Source: Legionella steigerwaltii
Lineage (GTDB): Bacteria; Pseudomonadota; Gammaproteobacteria; Legionellales; Legionellaceae
DNA: 64,000 bases
NCBI RefSeq assembly: GCF_001468065.1
Contig: NZ_LNYZ01000013.1
Coordinates: 1-64,000, forward strand
Direction: 5' to 3'
Part shown: piece after piece, positions 18,024 to 27,287 of the stretch
How positions within the stretch are numbered: the stretch's first letter is position 1
Layout of the letters: each line of letters starts with the position of its first letter
Made by a program: the position numbers and the translations under genes
Notes under the pieces: generated by a model
Database searches by the model: none
The model's input: only the letters and a program-made list of their open reading frames with translations
What the model was told of the DNA's origin: nothing

Positions 18024-18900
18024 TCATGTAGTTCAACCCTCGTCAGCTGCTTGGCGTGATTATCTTGAGTTATGTAAGCCTCGAGTGGTGTTACTGATGT
18101 TGCTGACTGTAGTTGTTGGTATGTACTTGGCAACACCAGGCTGGGTCAGTCTGTCATTATTATTTTTTTCCTTAATTGGTATTGGTCTGTGTGCAGGAAG
18201 TGCCGCTGCAATTAATCATTTAGTGGATAAACGAATTGATGCCATCATGGCCAGAACTAAAAAAAGGCCTGTTGCCAGTGGCCATGTTTCAGTACGTCAG
18301 GCTTTAGGGTTTGCTTTAATCATGGGAACCCTTGGCTTGATCATTTTAGTAGTTTTTGTAAATCAATTAACTGCCTTGCTGACCTTTGTTACCCTGATTG
18401 GCTATGCTGGTATTTATACAGGCTATTTAAAAAGAGCCACGTCCCAAAACATAGTCATAGGAGGATTAGCTGGGGCTGCTCCACCATTACTTGGATGGAC
18501 GGCAGTGACGAATCAATTGGACCCCCAAGCATTATTGTTGGTATTAATTATTTTTATTTGGACGCCGCCCCATTTTTGGGCTTTAGCGATCTATCGCTAT
18601 GAAGAGTACAAAGATGCGCAAATTCCAATGTTACCCGTGACTCATGGCATTGAATTTACTAAATTGAATGTTTATTTATATACCATTTTATTATTGGTAG
18701 TAAGCATTTTGCCTTTTGTTATCGGAATGAGTGGTTTGTTTTATTTAATAGGGGCTATAGTGCTTGGTGGGCGTTTTTTATTTTGGTCTCACAAGTTATA
18801 TCGCACAGATAAGCCAGTAGTTGCGATGCAAACATTTAGATTTTCAATAGTGTATTTGATGTTATTGTTTGTTTTTTTATTGTTCGATCATTATTTATAG
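18013..18900 (+). CDS. ctaB: Protohaem IX farnesyltransferase (haem O synthase)
   Basis: A prenyltransferase of about 295 residues with nine hydrophobic segments that adds a farnesyl group to haem B. The UbiA-family Asp-rich motifs are present: [20 protein letters not shown] and the later [16 protein letters not shown]. The N-terminal [13 protein letters not shown] is typical. AGGGG lies just before the start, and the frame overlaps the end of ctaA by 11 bases; a longer reading upstream is only the overlap. The name cyoE is also used for this family. Confidence 0.95.
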   Translation: MHVDHVVQPSSAAWRDYLELCKPRVVLLMLLTVVVGMYLATPGWVSLSLLFFSLIGIGLCAGSAAAINHLVDKRIDAIMARTKKRPVASGHVSVRQALGFALIMGTLGLIILVVFVNQLTALLTFVTLIGYAGIYTGYLKRATSQNIVIGGLAGAAPPLLGWTAVTNQLDPQALLLVLIIFIWTPPHFWALAIYRYEEYKDAQIPMLPVTHGIEFTKLNVYLYTILLLVVSILPFVIGMSGLFYLIGAIVLGGRFLFWSHKLYRTDKPVVAMQTFRFSIVYLMLLFVFLLFDHYL

Positions 18901-18999
18901 GGAATGTTTTGAAATAAGTCCCATGCCACAATTCAAATAGATATTTTTAAGAAGCGAGTTGTGAGACTTATTTCCTGTACATTCTTATAAGGGGGTAAA

Positions 19000-19644
19000 A
19001 TGAGTTTAAAGGCTAAAAGTGTTACCTTTACTGTAGTTGTTTTGCTGGCTCTTGCAGGATTATTCTCAGGGGTTTTTGTAGGCCAACATTTTCATTTTAA
19101 GAAAAGAATTGATGTAACTAAGTTTCATGGTACATACCTTGAAAATCCAAGGACTGTGAACCGGTTCAGTTTAACAGGAATTGATGATAAGTCATTCGAT
19201 AATAAAAGCTTAAAAGGAAAATGGACTTTAATGTTTTTTGGTTTTACAAACTGCGGTTATGTTTGTCCAACGACAATGGCTGAATTAACAAAAATGTATC
19301 ATATCCTTGAAGACAAGGGTGTGAAGAACTTACCTCGCATCGTTATGATCTCCATCGATCCAGAGCGTGATAACCAAGAGAAATTACGTGGTTACGTGAC
19401 TTCTTTCCATCCTAATTTTTATGGGGCTCGGGGAGATGAGGAATCCATTAAGGCTATGACTCGCGAAATGGGTATTGCTTATGCGAAGGTAATTGAAAAA
19501 GGAATTAATGACGCTACAAACTATGATATTCAGCACAGTGGTGCTTTGATGCTATTTAATCCTCACGGAGAATTGAATGCATTTTTTACCACACCGCATC
19601 ATGCCGATTTATTAGCAAAAGATTATCTGGTACTGGTCTCCTAA
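19000..19644 (+). CDS. SCO1/SenC copper chaperone
   Basis: A 214-residue membrane-anchored periplasmic protein that delivers copper to the CuA site of cytochrome oxidase. The N-terminal membrane segment is at about residues 8-28. The thioredoxin-like fold carries the copper motif CGYVCPTT (CxxxC) and the distant His in QHSGALMLFNPHGE. A very strong ribosome-binding site (AAGGGGGT) precedes the start. It lies 100 bases after ctaB on the same strand, so it probably belongs to the same assembly group but may have its own promoter. Confidence 0.94.
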   Translation: MSLKAKSVTFTVVVLLALAGLFSGVFVGQHFHFKKRIDVTKFHGTYLENPRTVNRFSLTGIDDKSFDNKSLKGKWTLMFFGFTNCGYVCPTTMAELTKMYHILEDKGVKNLPRIVMISIDPERDNQEKLRGYVTSFHPNFYGARGDEESIKAMTREMGIAYAKVIEKGINDATNYDIQHSGALMLFNPHGELNAFFTTPHHADLLAKDYLVLVS

Positions 19645-19756
19645 TCGAGGATTTTTTTATAAATATATTTTTTTAACACCAATGTGATTTTTACATTTTT
19701 TAGACTAGGCTTTATTTATATGAGTCAGTTATAAGTAAATTTTAGCATGGATTTCT

Positions 19757-19898
19757 AGAGTCTATTTACAATTCAACTATCATGGCCAAAATGCTGTGAT
19801 TTTATGTGCTCTGATATGCACTTGCTTCGTATATGCTGGTTCCGGTGCTCTAAAATCGCAGCATTTTGGCTCAAGATAGCAAATTGTAAACAGACCCT
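19757..19898. repeat. 142-bp palindromic MITE-like element, copy 1
   Basis: An imperfect palindrome with outer arms AGAGTCTATTTACAATT and AATTGTAAACAGACCCT and inner arms around GGCCAAAATGCTG and CAGCATTTTGGCT. It is highly similar along its length to the element at 36763-36905. It contains no gene and lies between the SCO and RimK-like genes. Non-coding, dispersed and palindromic, it looks like a miniature inverted-repeat element or a REP-type sequence. Confidence 0.8.
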
Positions 19899-19933
19899 AA
19901 TAATAAAAATAAAAAGTTGAGGAAAGCGTTTTC

Positions 19934-20842
19934 ATGAAAATTGCAATATTGGCCACTAATCCACATTTGTACTCGCATAAGCGTTTGAAAGCCGAGGGTG
20001 AAGCTGCTGGTCATGAAATTAGAATTATCAATCCATTATATTGTTACATGAATGTCGCTGCTTCTTGTCCCAAAGTGCATTATCGAGGTGGCTCACCTTT
20101 GCCTCATTTTGATGCGGTAATTCCTAGAATTGGCGCATCGAATACTTATTATGGAACCGCAGTTTTGCGTCATATGGAAACGATGGGTATGTATGCTTTA
20201 AATGAATCTTTAGCTATAGCGCGCTCTCGAGATAAATTTCGTTCACTACAGTTATTAGCGCGTAAAGGTATCCCTATGCCATTAACTAGTTTTGCTCAAT
20301 CACCTGATGATACTGAAGATTTAGTGCGCATGGTTGGCGGCGCGCCCTTAGTTATTAAGTTATTGGAGGGAACACAGGGAAAAGGAGTAATCCTAGCCGA
20401 TAGTCATCAATCTGCCATCAGCATCATTAATGCTTTTAAAGAAATGCATGCCAATATTTTGGTGCAAGAATTTATTGAGGAATCACGCGGAGTTGATATT
20501 CGCTGCTTTGTCGTAGGGGATAAGGTGATTGCTGCTGTGAAACGGCAGGCAAAAGATGGAGAGTTTCGTGCGAACGTCCATCAAGGTGGAAAAGCAGTTA
20601 AGGTAAAGTTATCACCACAAGAACGTGCAATTGCAGTCAGTGCTGCTAAAACCATGGGTTTAAAAGTTGCTGGTGTTGACTTAATACGCTCGAATCATGG
20701 ACCTTTAGTTTTGGAAATTAATTCTTCACCTGGCCTAGAAGGTGTAGAAAAAGCGACTGGCATCAATATTGCTGGAAAAGTTATTGAATACATTGAGAAA
20801 CATGCAAAACCGATCAGTGCTAATGATCGATTTCACGGATAG
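19934..20842 (+). CDS. rimK: RimK-like ATP-grasp glutamate ligase
   Basis: A 302-residue ATP-grasp enzyme matching RimK, which adds glutamate residues to the C-terminus of ribosomal protein S6 (and can make poly-glutamate). The family start [18 protein letters not shown] is present, then [17 protein letters not shown] for ATP binding, [18 protein letters not shown], and the metal-binding [14 protein letters not shown] near the end. Length fits. It stands alone between two palindromic elements. I could not exclude a related ligase with another substrate. Confidence 0.88.
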   Translation: MKIAILATNPHLYSHKRLKAEGEAAGHEIRIINPLYCYMNVAASCPKVHYRGGSPLPHFDAVIPRIGASNTYYGTAVLRHMETMGMYALNESLAIARSRDKFRSLQLLARKGIPMPLTSFAQSPDDTEDLVRMVGGAPLVIKLLEGTQGKGVILADSHQSAISIINAFKEMHANILVQEFIEESRGVDIRCFVVGDKVIAAVKRQAKDGEFRANVHQGGKAVKVKLSPQERAIAVSAAKTMGLKVAGVDLIRSNHGPLVLEINSSPGLEGVEKATGINIAGKVIEYIEKHAKPISANDRFHG

Positions 20843-20935
20843 TTGCAGATCTTATAAACATCCCACTGAAAAGCCATATTTGGCGTATCTTGAGTGAAAA
20901 TCGAGACTCTTTACTTTTTGACGAAGAAACAGTAA

Positions 20936-21098
20936 GTGCCCGGTTGTTTACAGCTGACTCTTAGTCACAAGTCTGTATAAGTTTTTACACTTACCCCATA
21001 TCCTCGACCTACCGCGCTTGTCCGCAGTACGTCGAAGATAGGTCGAAAAAATCGATACAAACTTGTGTTGAAGAGGCAGTTGCAAGCAACCCGGCCAC
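20936..21098. repeat. 163-bp palindromic MITE-like element
   Basis: Nested inverted arms run the full length: GTGCCCGGTTG against CAACCCGGCCAC at the ends, CACAAGTCTGTAT (20965-20977) against ATACAAACTTGTG further in, and TCGACCTAC against ATAGGTCGA near the centre. It fills the gap between the convergent RimK-like and MFS genes and ends 3 bases before the MFS stop codon. There is no coding content. It differs in sequence from the other palindromes in the window. Confidence 0.65.
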
Positions 21099-21101
21099 CG
21101 A

Positions 21102-22667
21102 TTAGGCTATGGAACCATTGCCTTTAACATTGGCAACTTTATTTAAGTTCGCTTTCCTTTCAGCTTTTTTACCCCGCCAAACAACCGAGAATGCAATAAG
21201 AGAAGCGATAAATAGCAACGCCATCACGCCAGTAAAACCATTCATGAATATTTTATTAAACAATTGATGGGTTAAATCATTTTCTGAAAGTTGTAATGAA
21301 TGAGTAGGATTTGCAATAAAATCTTTCAAACTGGAAATTTGTGTTTCACTTAGTCCATTCGGATTGGACGTTGATAATGAAGATAGAGAATGATTTGTTA
21401 CAAAATTATAAACAACAATAGCAAGAGATAAGCCTATAGAGCCACCAATATTAAATAAGGTAACCATAGATCCTGTCGCAACACTTGCACGTTCAGGGCC
21501 TACTGCGGTTTGAGCCGCAATGATTGAAACGGTGTTCCCCATTGCCCACATGCTTCCAAGACAAATAAATGCAAAAATAATGTAGAATATTGAGGCATTA
21601 CTCGTAAAAAACACTTGTAAGAGGGTAGAGAAACATGCCAAGAATAATCCTAATAAAATAGTATGCACTAGGCCTAGGCTGCTGATTAGTCTTCCTACAA
21701 AAAAAGCAATTAAGAATACTGAGACAGGAATGGCAAATAAAACAAAGCCAGATAATTCCGCTGATTGCTCTTTTATGATTTGTAAATATAGAGGATCAAA
21801 AAATAAAGTAACGGCGCTTAATATCCCCGCTAAAAAGACAAGAATAGCCCCAGATGAGAAGAGTAGATTGGAATAATCTTTAAAATCAATGAGGGGATTA
21901 GGGTGATTATTTTCAGCTTTGACTAATAAAGTGCCTGTAACTAGAGTCACTGCAAAGCAGGTTAAAGTGATTGGTGCGGTCCAGCCATAACTTTGGCTGT
22001 AAATTAAGCCCAGTACGATGCTACCCATAGTGAATGCAAGTAAGAGCATCCCTTTTATATCTAAAGAGACCTGTTGGGAATTTGTCTGCGATTCCGTAAC
22101 CGATTTGAAGCAAAAAACATACCCTAACAAGCAGATAGGAATATTGATGAAGAAAATCCATCTCCACCCCAAATAAGTAACAATAAGACCACCTAAAAGA
22201 GGGCCTAAGGCCAAAGCAATGCCTCCTATACTGCCAAACCAAGCGACCGCTTTACCTCGTTCTTGCTCAGGAAAAAATTGTGGTAGTAATGAAAGACCCA
22301 AGGGAAATATAATTGCAGCACCGACTCCTTGCAATAATCGACCTAAAATTAACCAATGAATATGAGACGAAACACCGGCAATAATCGAGGCAATGACAAA
22401 AATCCCTCCACCCAGATACAGACAACGTCGACGGCCATATAAATCACCAAAACCGCCCATTACAGTAGCTAAAACGCATAATGCTAAGAAGTAAATATTC
22501 ATTATCCATTGCATTGAGACTAGGTTTGCTTGCAATTCGTGTTGTATGGTGGGTAATGCAACATTTACTACGGTATAATCGAGATAACACCCAAAAGAAA
22601 GCAGGGCGATTCCAATAAATGCATACCATTTATACTGATAGTTATCGACTTTACTGATTGTAGACAC
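21102..22667 (-). CDS. DHA2-type MFS multidrug/metabolite exporter
   Basis: A 521-residue major facilitator with about fourteen membrane segments, the EmrB/QacA (DHA2) size class of H+-driven exporters. Family motifs are DYTVVNVALPTIQHEL in segment 1, the motif-A-like GGFGDLYGRRRCLYLGG, GRLLQGVGAAIIFPLGLSLL, and GPLLGGLIVTYLGWRWIFFINIP (motif C and the following block). It lies 146 bases downstream of the TauD-like dioxygenase on the same strand. In the context of the CDPS cluster it is the natural candidate to export the product, but general drug efflux is equally compatible. Confidence 0.9.
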   Translation of the reverse strand: MSTISKVDNYQYKWYAFIGIALLSFGCYLDYTVVNVALPTIQHELQANLVSMQWIMNIYFLALCVLATVMGGFGDLYGRRRCLYLGGGIFVIASIIAGVSSHIHWLILGRLLQGVGAAIIFPLGLSLLPQFFPEQERGKAVAWFGSIGGIALALGPLLGGLIVTYLGWRWIFFINIPICLLGYVFCFKSVTESQTNSQQVSLDIKGMLLLAFTMGSIVLGLIYSQSYGWTAPITLTCFAVTLVTGTLLVKAENNHPNPLIDFKDYSNLLFSSGAILVFLAGILSAVTLFFDPLYLQIIKEQSAELSGFVLFAIPVSVFLIAFFVGRLISSLGLVHTILLGLFLACFSTLLQVFFTSNASIFYIIFAFICLGSMWAMGNTVSIIAAQTAVGPERASVATGSMVTLFNIGGSIGLSLAIVVYNFVTNHSLSSLSTSNPNGLSETQISSLKDFIANPTHSLQLSENDLTHQLFNKIFMNGFTGVMALLFIASLIAFSVVWRGKKAERKANLNKVANVKGNGSIA

Positions 22668-22813
22668 GTTCCATCCTAATGATTATGTTTAAAAAAAAGC
22701 TATAAATGATAATTTTTAGCCAAATATGCGGGGAAATTGTAAAGTAATATCTATTTTAAAACAAATGAAATTTTTAATAGATGAATGTGAACAACATCCT
22801 TGTTGTATCTATT

Positions 22814-23785
22814 TTATCCTGGATATCCTAAAAAACTAGGAAAGGTATGTTTAATTTTAGGGGTATTTAACCAAATCCTTAATAAATGACGAACAGTTTG
22901 ATTTTCAGGATGGTCAAAGGACGTTCTGCCGTGGAGGATTTCTTCATTGTTTATAAAAATTATGCTACCTGGTTTTACTTTTGTTTCAAATGCAATGTCT
23001 TTACGCAGGGAAACCTGATCGAATAGTTCCATGGCTTCAATTTGTTGAGGAGTATAACGGGGTAGCTCAGGGAATTTTTTTTGCGCATCGTTATAAAAAG
23101 GTTGATGATATTGACAACGTAATTCATCCCCATGCATAGCAAAGACAGGACTTAAATCATAAGGTGATGCGCCTGCAGGTTCATTTCCACGTCGATCTGC
23201 ATAAACAGGTTGATATAACACATCAAGAAGATCAGGTCTTATTTTCTGTATTTCATCATGAACAGTTCGAGAACTGGCAAGTATCGTATGGCCACCAACA
23301 TCAGCTGATGCAAGACAATACATCCCAAGAATAGCTCCTGCATCGGTATGCATTGGCAAAGCTTCTTTCACGTAGGGACCACGCGAATCTCTAGTATCTA
23401 GAGTCATTCCTTCGATGCTTTTAACATCAAATATAAGGTCATTATTTTTATTTTGGATTAAGGGGGAACCTAGATGTGAACAGAACGCTAAAAGGAATTT
23501 TTTAATTACATCGGCACTGTATTTATCATTGGCAGAGGGAAATCCAGTTAATGTTATAAATCCTCGAACATGAATTAGGGAGTGCATGATTTCGTCAAAT
23601 AATGGTAGAAGTTCATGGTGCAATGTATTTTTGACAGTACTGTTATCCCATGAGAAATCACTGTGTTCCAAAAGATCCAGAACTTGTATGACTATCTTTT
23701 TTTCATGTATAGAAAGTTCTCGAGAATTAGCAGGGCCTTCCTTAACCTCATTGCTATACCATTTTAACGGATTCATCTGCTTCAT
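22814..23785 (-). CDS. TauD/TfdA-like Fe(II)/2-oxoglutarate dioxygenase
   Basis: A 323-residue oxygenase of the TauD/clavaminate-synthase-like group. The Fe(II) facial triad is visible: HxD in LPMHTDAGAILG and the distal His in NEEILHGRTSF, with the 2-oxoglutarate-binding Arg in RHLLRIWL. It would use 2-oxoglutarate and O2 to hydroxylate or desaturate a small substrate. It is divergent from the cyclodipeptide synthase across 250 bases and upstream of the exporter, so a tailoring role in the same pathway is plausible. A role with an unrelated amino-acid substrate is the alternative. Confidence 0.8.
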   Translation of the reverse strand: MKQMNPLKWYSNEVKEGPANSRELSIHEKKIVIQVLDLLEHSDFSWDNSTVKNTLHHELLPLFDEIMHSLIHVRGFITLTGFPSANDKYSADVIKKFLLAFCSHLGSPLIQNKNNDLIFDVKSIEGMTLDTRDSRGPYVKEALPMHTDAGAILGMYCLASADVGGHTILASSRTVHDEIQKIRPDLLDVLYQPVYADRRGNEPAGASPYDLSPVFAMHGDELRCQYHQPFYNDAQKKFPELPRYTPQQIEAMELFDQVSLRKDIAFETKVKPGSIIFINNEEILHGRTSFDHPENQTVRHLLRIWLNTPKIKHTFPSFLGYPG

Positions 23786-23928
23786 CTTTAATCCTATATG
23801 TTTAGTACTTAAATTAATCGTTTATTTCGAGCTCATTAAAAACAAATTTATTGAATTAGTAAATAGCAAAATGAATATTTTTAATGTTTTGTGAAAAAAA
23901 AATAGTGAAACAGTACTGATAATTGATA

Positions 23929-24001
23929 TATAATCACCCACACTCTCAAATTGTAAGTTTTTTTAGTTATTAAAATTAAAGAGTTAGCAAATTTGAGTGT
24001 G
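23929..24001 (+). promoter_or_regulatory. Promoter and operator-like palindrome before the cyclodipeptide synthase
   Basis: TATAAT at 23929-23934 is a good -10; the -35 is poor, so activation may be needed. Directly downstream, CACACTCTCAAATTG (23939-23953) and CAAATTTGAGTGTG (23988-24001) form an imperfect inverted repeat over the expected transcript start and leader. It could bind a regulator or fold in the 5' leader. Confidence 0.45.
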
Positions 24002-24035
24002 CATAAAAACAACCATTTTCAAGAGGAAGCTATAG

Positions 24036-24782
24036 ATGTTTTCTGTCGAGCACAAAAGTGAGGAACAATGGATCCCATTAAACACGGAGGAGTTAAATAC
24101 ACATAAGGCGTCATTCAGATATTCCGATTTGGATATCGAGAGTGAAAATAAAAAAATGAATTTTGAAGGAAAGAAAGCGCTGTTATTTATTAGTGTCGGA
24201 CAGGCTTATCATGAAAAAGGGAAGTTTTTAGCAACAATTGAATTAGTTAATAAACATCCATTTGCACGCTGTGATATTGTATTAGCTGATACCCTACAAA
24301 AGCATAATCACTACGGCAGATTGGGCGAAGAAAAGGCATATATCTTTGCTAAAGAGGCAGGAGATTTGTGGCTCGAAAGAAGTGCTCTTGCGCTGAGTAA
24401 ATTGAACGTTCCACACAGCATTATTCGTTGGGATGATTTTCTATTTCATGAAGAATATGCAGGGCTGAAAGAGCGTATCGATGCTGCCTATAATGAAAAT
24501 GAAGAATATAGGGCAGCTCTTCACACTAATGTTTTGACGTATATTGATCGTTTAACATTGATTAATCCTTCTACAGATACTAGTACGCTATTTAAGCATG
24601 GATTGAATTATCTCATTGAGGAATGTCCTATTGTAATGCCACTTTGGGCAAAAATGGGCTATGACTACATTATTTATCCTAAACCCTTAACACCTGGTAT
24701 GGCTAAAACTCGGGAATTATTTGTTGCAGATGAATATGGTGATAAATGCCAGTGGATTTATCTACGCTTTAAAAAGAAATAA
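24036..24782 (+). CDS. tRNA-dependent cyclodipeptide synthase (XYP subfamily)
   Basis: A 248-residue CDPS, an enzyme that takes two aminoacyl-tRNAs and makes a cyclic dipeptide (2,5-diketopiperazine). The nucleophilic Ser is in LLFISVGQAYHEKGKF (Ser53), with Gln56 where the NYH subfamily has Asn. VLADTLQKHNHYGR and AGDLWLERSALALSKL are typical of the fold, which resembles class-I tRNA synthetases. The catalytic Tyr192 and Glu196 stand in YLIEECP, and Tyr214-Pro215 in YIIYPKP gives the XYP signature. Length is normal. It is the first of four co-directional genes that could tailor the product. Which amino acids are joined cannot be read reliably. Confidence 0.88.
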   Translation: MFSVEHKSEEQWIPLNTEELNTHKASFRYSDLDIESENKKMNFEGKKALLFISVGQAYHEKGKFLATIELVNKHPFARCDIVLADTLQKHNHYGRLGEEKAYIFAKEAGDLWLERSALALSKLNVPHSIIRWDDFLFHEEYAGLKERIDAAYNENEEYRAALHTNVLTYIDRLTLINPSTDTSTLFKHGLNYLIEECPIVMPLWAKMGYDYIIYPKPLTPGMAKTRELFVADEYGDKCQWIYLRFKKK

Positions 24783-24884
24783 TAAAACATCAGGAGGCAT
24801 CCTTTTTTAGGATGCCAAAATGCTAGGGATGCTGCATTTTTACCAAAAATTGTTTTGTTATAGGCCGTTTATTAAGGAATTTTT

Positions 24885-25880
24885 ATGATAAAAGTTAGCC
24901 AAGTCCCAGTAATTGATGTTTCAGCCTTATACACTGCGCGCTCAGTGCACGATTTGTACGCTTTAGCTCAAAAGTTTAAAGAAGTTTATACCAATATTGG
25001 CTTCGCATATGTTGTTAATCATGGTATTTCCCCACACATGTTTGATACGATTTTTGAACAATCAAGATTGTTTCACCATTTACCTGAAGAAGAAAAATTA
25101 AAAATAAAGCAAAATCAATTTTTTCGCGGATATATGGCGATTCAGGGATCTCGGTTTAAGTTATCGACTTTAGGTGAAACGATTATACCAAATCAAAGCG
25201 CAGCATTCATATTGGGTCATGAAGTACCAGATACAGATCCTGATTATAAATTAGGAGTTAATCTTGCAGGACCTAATCAGTGGCCTTCAGAACATTTATT
25301 ACCGGATTTTAAGAATGTATTACTCCATTATCGTGAAAATGTTTTACTTCTTTTACGTAATTTAGTTCGCGTTTTTTCTCTATCATTGAATCAAGATTAT
25401 TACGCTTTAGATAAATTCTTTATCAAGCCAACTACTTTTTTACGTTTGCAATATTATCCAGCTCAGCCTGAAGTGATCCCTGAGCATCAATATGGAATTG
25501 CACCACATACTGATTGGGGCGCGTTGACTTTGTTAGCTCAAGATTCTGTTGGTGGTTTGCAAGTGAAGCAATGTGATGATACATGGTTGGATGTACCCCC
25601 TTTAGAAGGTGCTTTTATTTTAAATACAGGGGATATGATGCATCGCCTAAGTAATGGCAAATATATTTCAACGCCACATCGTGTAATTAATGTTTCAGGA
25701 AAAGAAAGATATTCTATTCCGCTTTTCTTTGAACCGGATCCTCACGCATTGATAGCACCAGTTAATACTGAGGAAGAGCCAATATTTGAACCTATGGAAT
25801 ACGCTGACTTTTTAATGAAGCAGATCACCAATAATTACAACATAGGTGCCAAGGATAAAGAAGCATTAGCGGATGCATAG
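24885..25880 (+). CDS. Isopenicillin-N-synthase-like Fe(II)/2OG oxygenase
   Basis: A 331-residue oxygenase of the IPNS/DIOX family. The N-terminal region (VPVIDVSALY, IGFAYVVNHGI) and the double-stranded helix core are both present. Iron ligands are in PHTDWGALTLLAQD (HxD) and in STPHRVIN (distal His), and the 2-oxoglutarate or substrate RxS motif is ERYSIPLFFEPD. It lies 102 bases after the cyclodipeptide synthase. It could hydroxylate, desaturate or cyclise the diketopiperazine or a side-chain precursor; this is inference from position. Plant- and fungus-like members of this family act in secondary metabolism. Confidence 0.85.
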   Translation: MIKVSQVPVIDVSALYTARSVHDLYALAQKFKEVYTNIGFAYVVNHGISPHMFDTIFEQSRLFHHLPEEEKLKIKQNQFFRGYMAIQGSRFKLSTLGETIIPNQSAAFILGHEVPDTDPDYKLGVNLAGPNQWPSEHLLPDFKNVLLHYRENVLLLLRNLVRVFSLSLNQDYYALDKFFIKPTTFLRLQYYPAQPEVIPEHQYGIAPHTDWGALTLLAQDSVGGLQVKQCDDTWLDVPPLEGAFILNTGDMMHRLSNGKYISTPHRVINVSGKERYSIPLFFEPDPHALIAPVNTEEEPIFEPMEYADFLMKQITNNYNIGAKDKEALADA

Positions 25881-25945
25881 CATCAAAATATTGAAAACGC
25901 TTCAATGAAACACGGAAGTTATTTATTCAATTTTTTGGGGTTAAT

Positions 25946-27283
25946 ATGTCAAGTATATTTTTAGGTCAAAATGATCAAAAAGAGTTGTGCGATCGTTTTA
26001 ACGATTTGATTCAATATGTAAAAGAGAATTTTGCATTTTATAAAAACACCTACAAGAATGTTCCAGCTTCAATTAATGACTTAAGTGATTTGCGCCATTT
26101 TCCTGCTCTTGATAAAAAATATCCAGGAATTTCTGTCCTTGTTGACGAAGCACTCGCCAAAAGACCCCCCGCTTATTTTGAAACAAGCGGTACTTCAGGT
26201 AATCCATTTCCTGTTATTCCCGATTTAGGACCAGAACGCAGTCGTGAGTTCGCGAATTTTATTTATGAATGGCTTGGCTTGGATAAAACTGAAGTTAAAA
26301 GTGCAGTGATTGCATTACCCTTTGAGATGAATCCTATTGGCTTAAAATATTTTGCTGCGTTAAACCAATTAGGGATTATGGCTATTCCAACGGGTGTAAA
26401 AACTCATCTTTGCTCACCCAGAAAGATGTTGGAAATTTTTGCCCGTATGAAGCCTGAGTTACTGATTGCTCGTCCATTGGAAACGCTACGTTATGCAGAG
26501 GCAATGCGTGCTCAAGGCATTGATCCTGCAAAATCTTCAATTAAAAAAATTATTTTAACTGGGGAAATTATCTCCAAAGCTAAATTTGCTCGTATCAGTA
26601 AGATGTACGGGGGAGCAACGGTTCATGGAGTTTATGGTTTAACCGAACTCGATAGTGGTGGTTTAGTATCATGTAGTAATCATCAGTATCATTTACCTTC
26701 AAAACCTTACTTGATTATTGAATTATTAGAAGATGATTTTAATACACCAATAAAAAATGAGGGGGAATTAGGTAATATTGTTTTAACCAACACTCACAAA
26801 AATCATATGCCACTGTTACGTTATAAAACTGGTGATTTTGGTAAATTACAACATGGCTGTGGCTGTGAATACTCAACCCCAGTGATCAATGCGATGGGAC
26901 GAGCTGCGGATTTAATTCAGTGCAAAACCACAGGAAACTCGGCGTTTCCAATCGAAATTGAAAATATTTTATTTCAAAATGATGAAATTGCTTGTGATTA
27001 CCAAATTATCACAAGAAATGGTGCCATTGAGTTAAGAATTGAATTATTAAACAATTTAGATTCAGCACAAATTTCAGCGTTAATTCAACAACTAAAAACA
27101 GATATTATGCATCAATTGTCTGTTGCTGTTGAACAGATCCACGTTTTTATGCCAGGTCAATTAGCTAATAAACTAGGGATTGCAAAAACTAAGGCAGGCA
27201 CTCTTTATGTGTTAGATGGTATGAGTGATGAAGAAGCTAAAGAACGGCTGGAGTTAAATTATTGTTGTGAAGAAGGATTATAA
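25946..27283 (+). CDS. PaaK-like adenylate-forming enzyme
   Basis: A 445-residue member of the ANL superfamily closest in pattern to phenylacetate-CoA ligase. The phosphate loop is YFETSGTSGNP, the A5-like motif is GVYGLTELDSGG, the Asp motif is LRYKTGDFGKL and GRAADLIQ marks the hinge. A small C-terminal domain follows. It would activate a carboxylate with ATP, then transfer it to CoA, another thiol or an amine. No carrier-protein domain is attached or encoded nearby. It lies 65 bases after the oxygenase and 4 before the aminotransferase-fold gene, so the genes are probably co-transcribed. The substrate is unknown. Confidence 0.8.
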   Translation: MSSIFLGQNDQKELCDRFNDLIQYVKENFAFYKNTYKNVPASINDLSDLRHFPALDKKYPGISVLVDEALAKRPPAYFETSGTSGNPFPVIPDLGPERSREFANFIYEWLGLDKTEVKSAVIALPFEMNPIGLKYFAALNQLGIMAIPTGVKTHLCSPRKMLEIFARMKPELLIARPLETLRYAEAMRAQGIDPAKSSIKKIILTGEIISKAKFARISKMYGGATVHGVYGLTELDSGGLVSCSNHQYHLPSKPYLIIELLEDDFNTPIKNEGELGNIVLTNTHKNHMPLLRYKTGDFGKLQHGCGCEYSTPVINAMGRAADLIQCKTTGNSAFPIEIENILFQNDEIACDYQIITRNGAIELRIELLNNLDSAQISALIQQLKTDIMHQLSVAVEQIHVFMPGQLANKLGIAKTKAGTLYVLDGMSDEEAKERLELNYCCEEGL

Positions 27284-27287
27284 GATA

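Noticed and set aside
24783-24884. Short GC-containing inverted sequence after the CDPS (AGGCATCC TTTTTTA GGATGCC)
   Set aside because: It can form a hairpin and might attenuate transcription, but the T-run is in the loop, not after the stem, so I do not call it a terminator.
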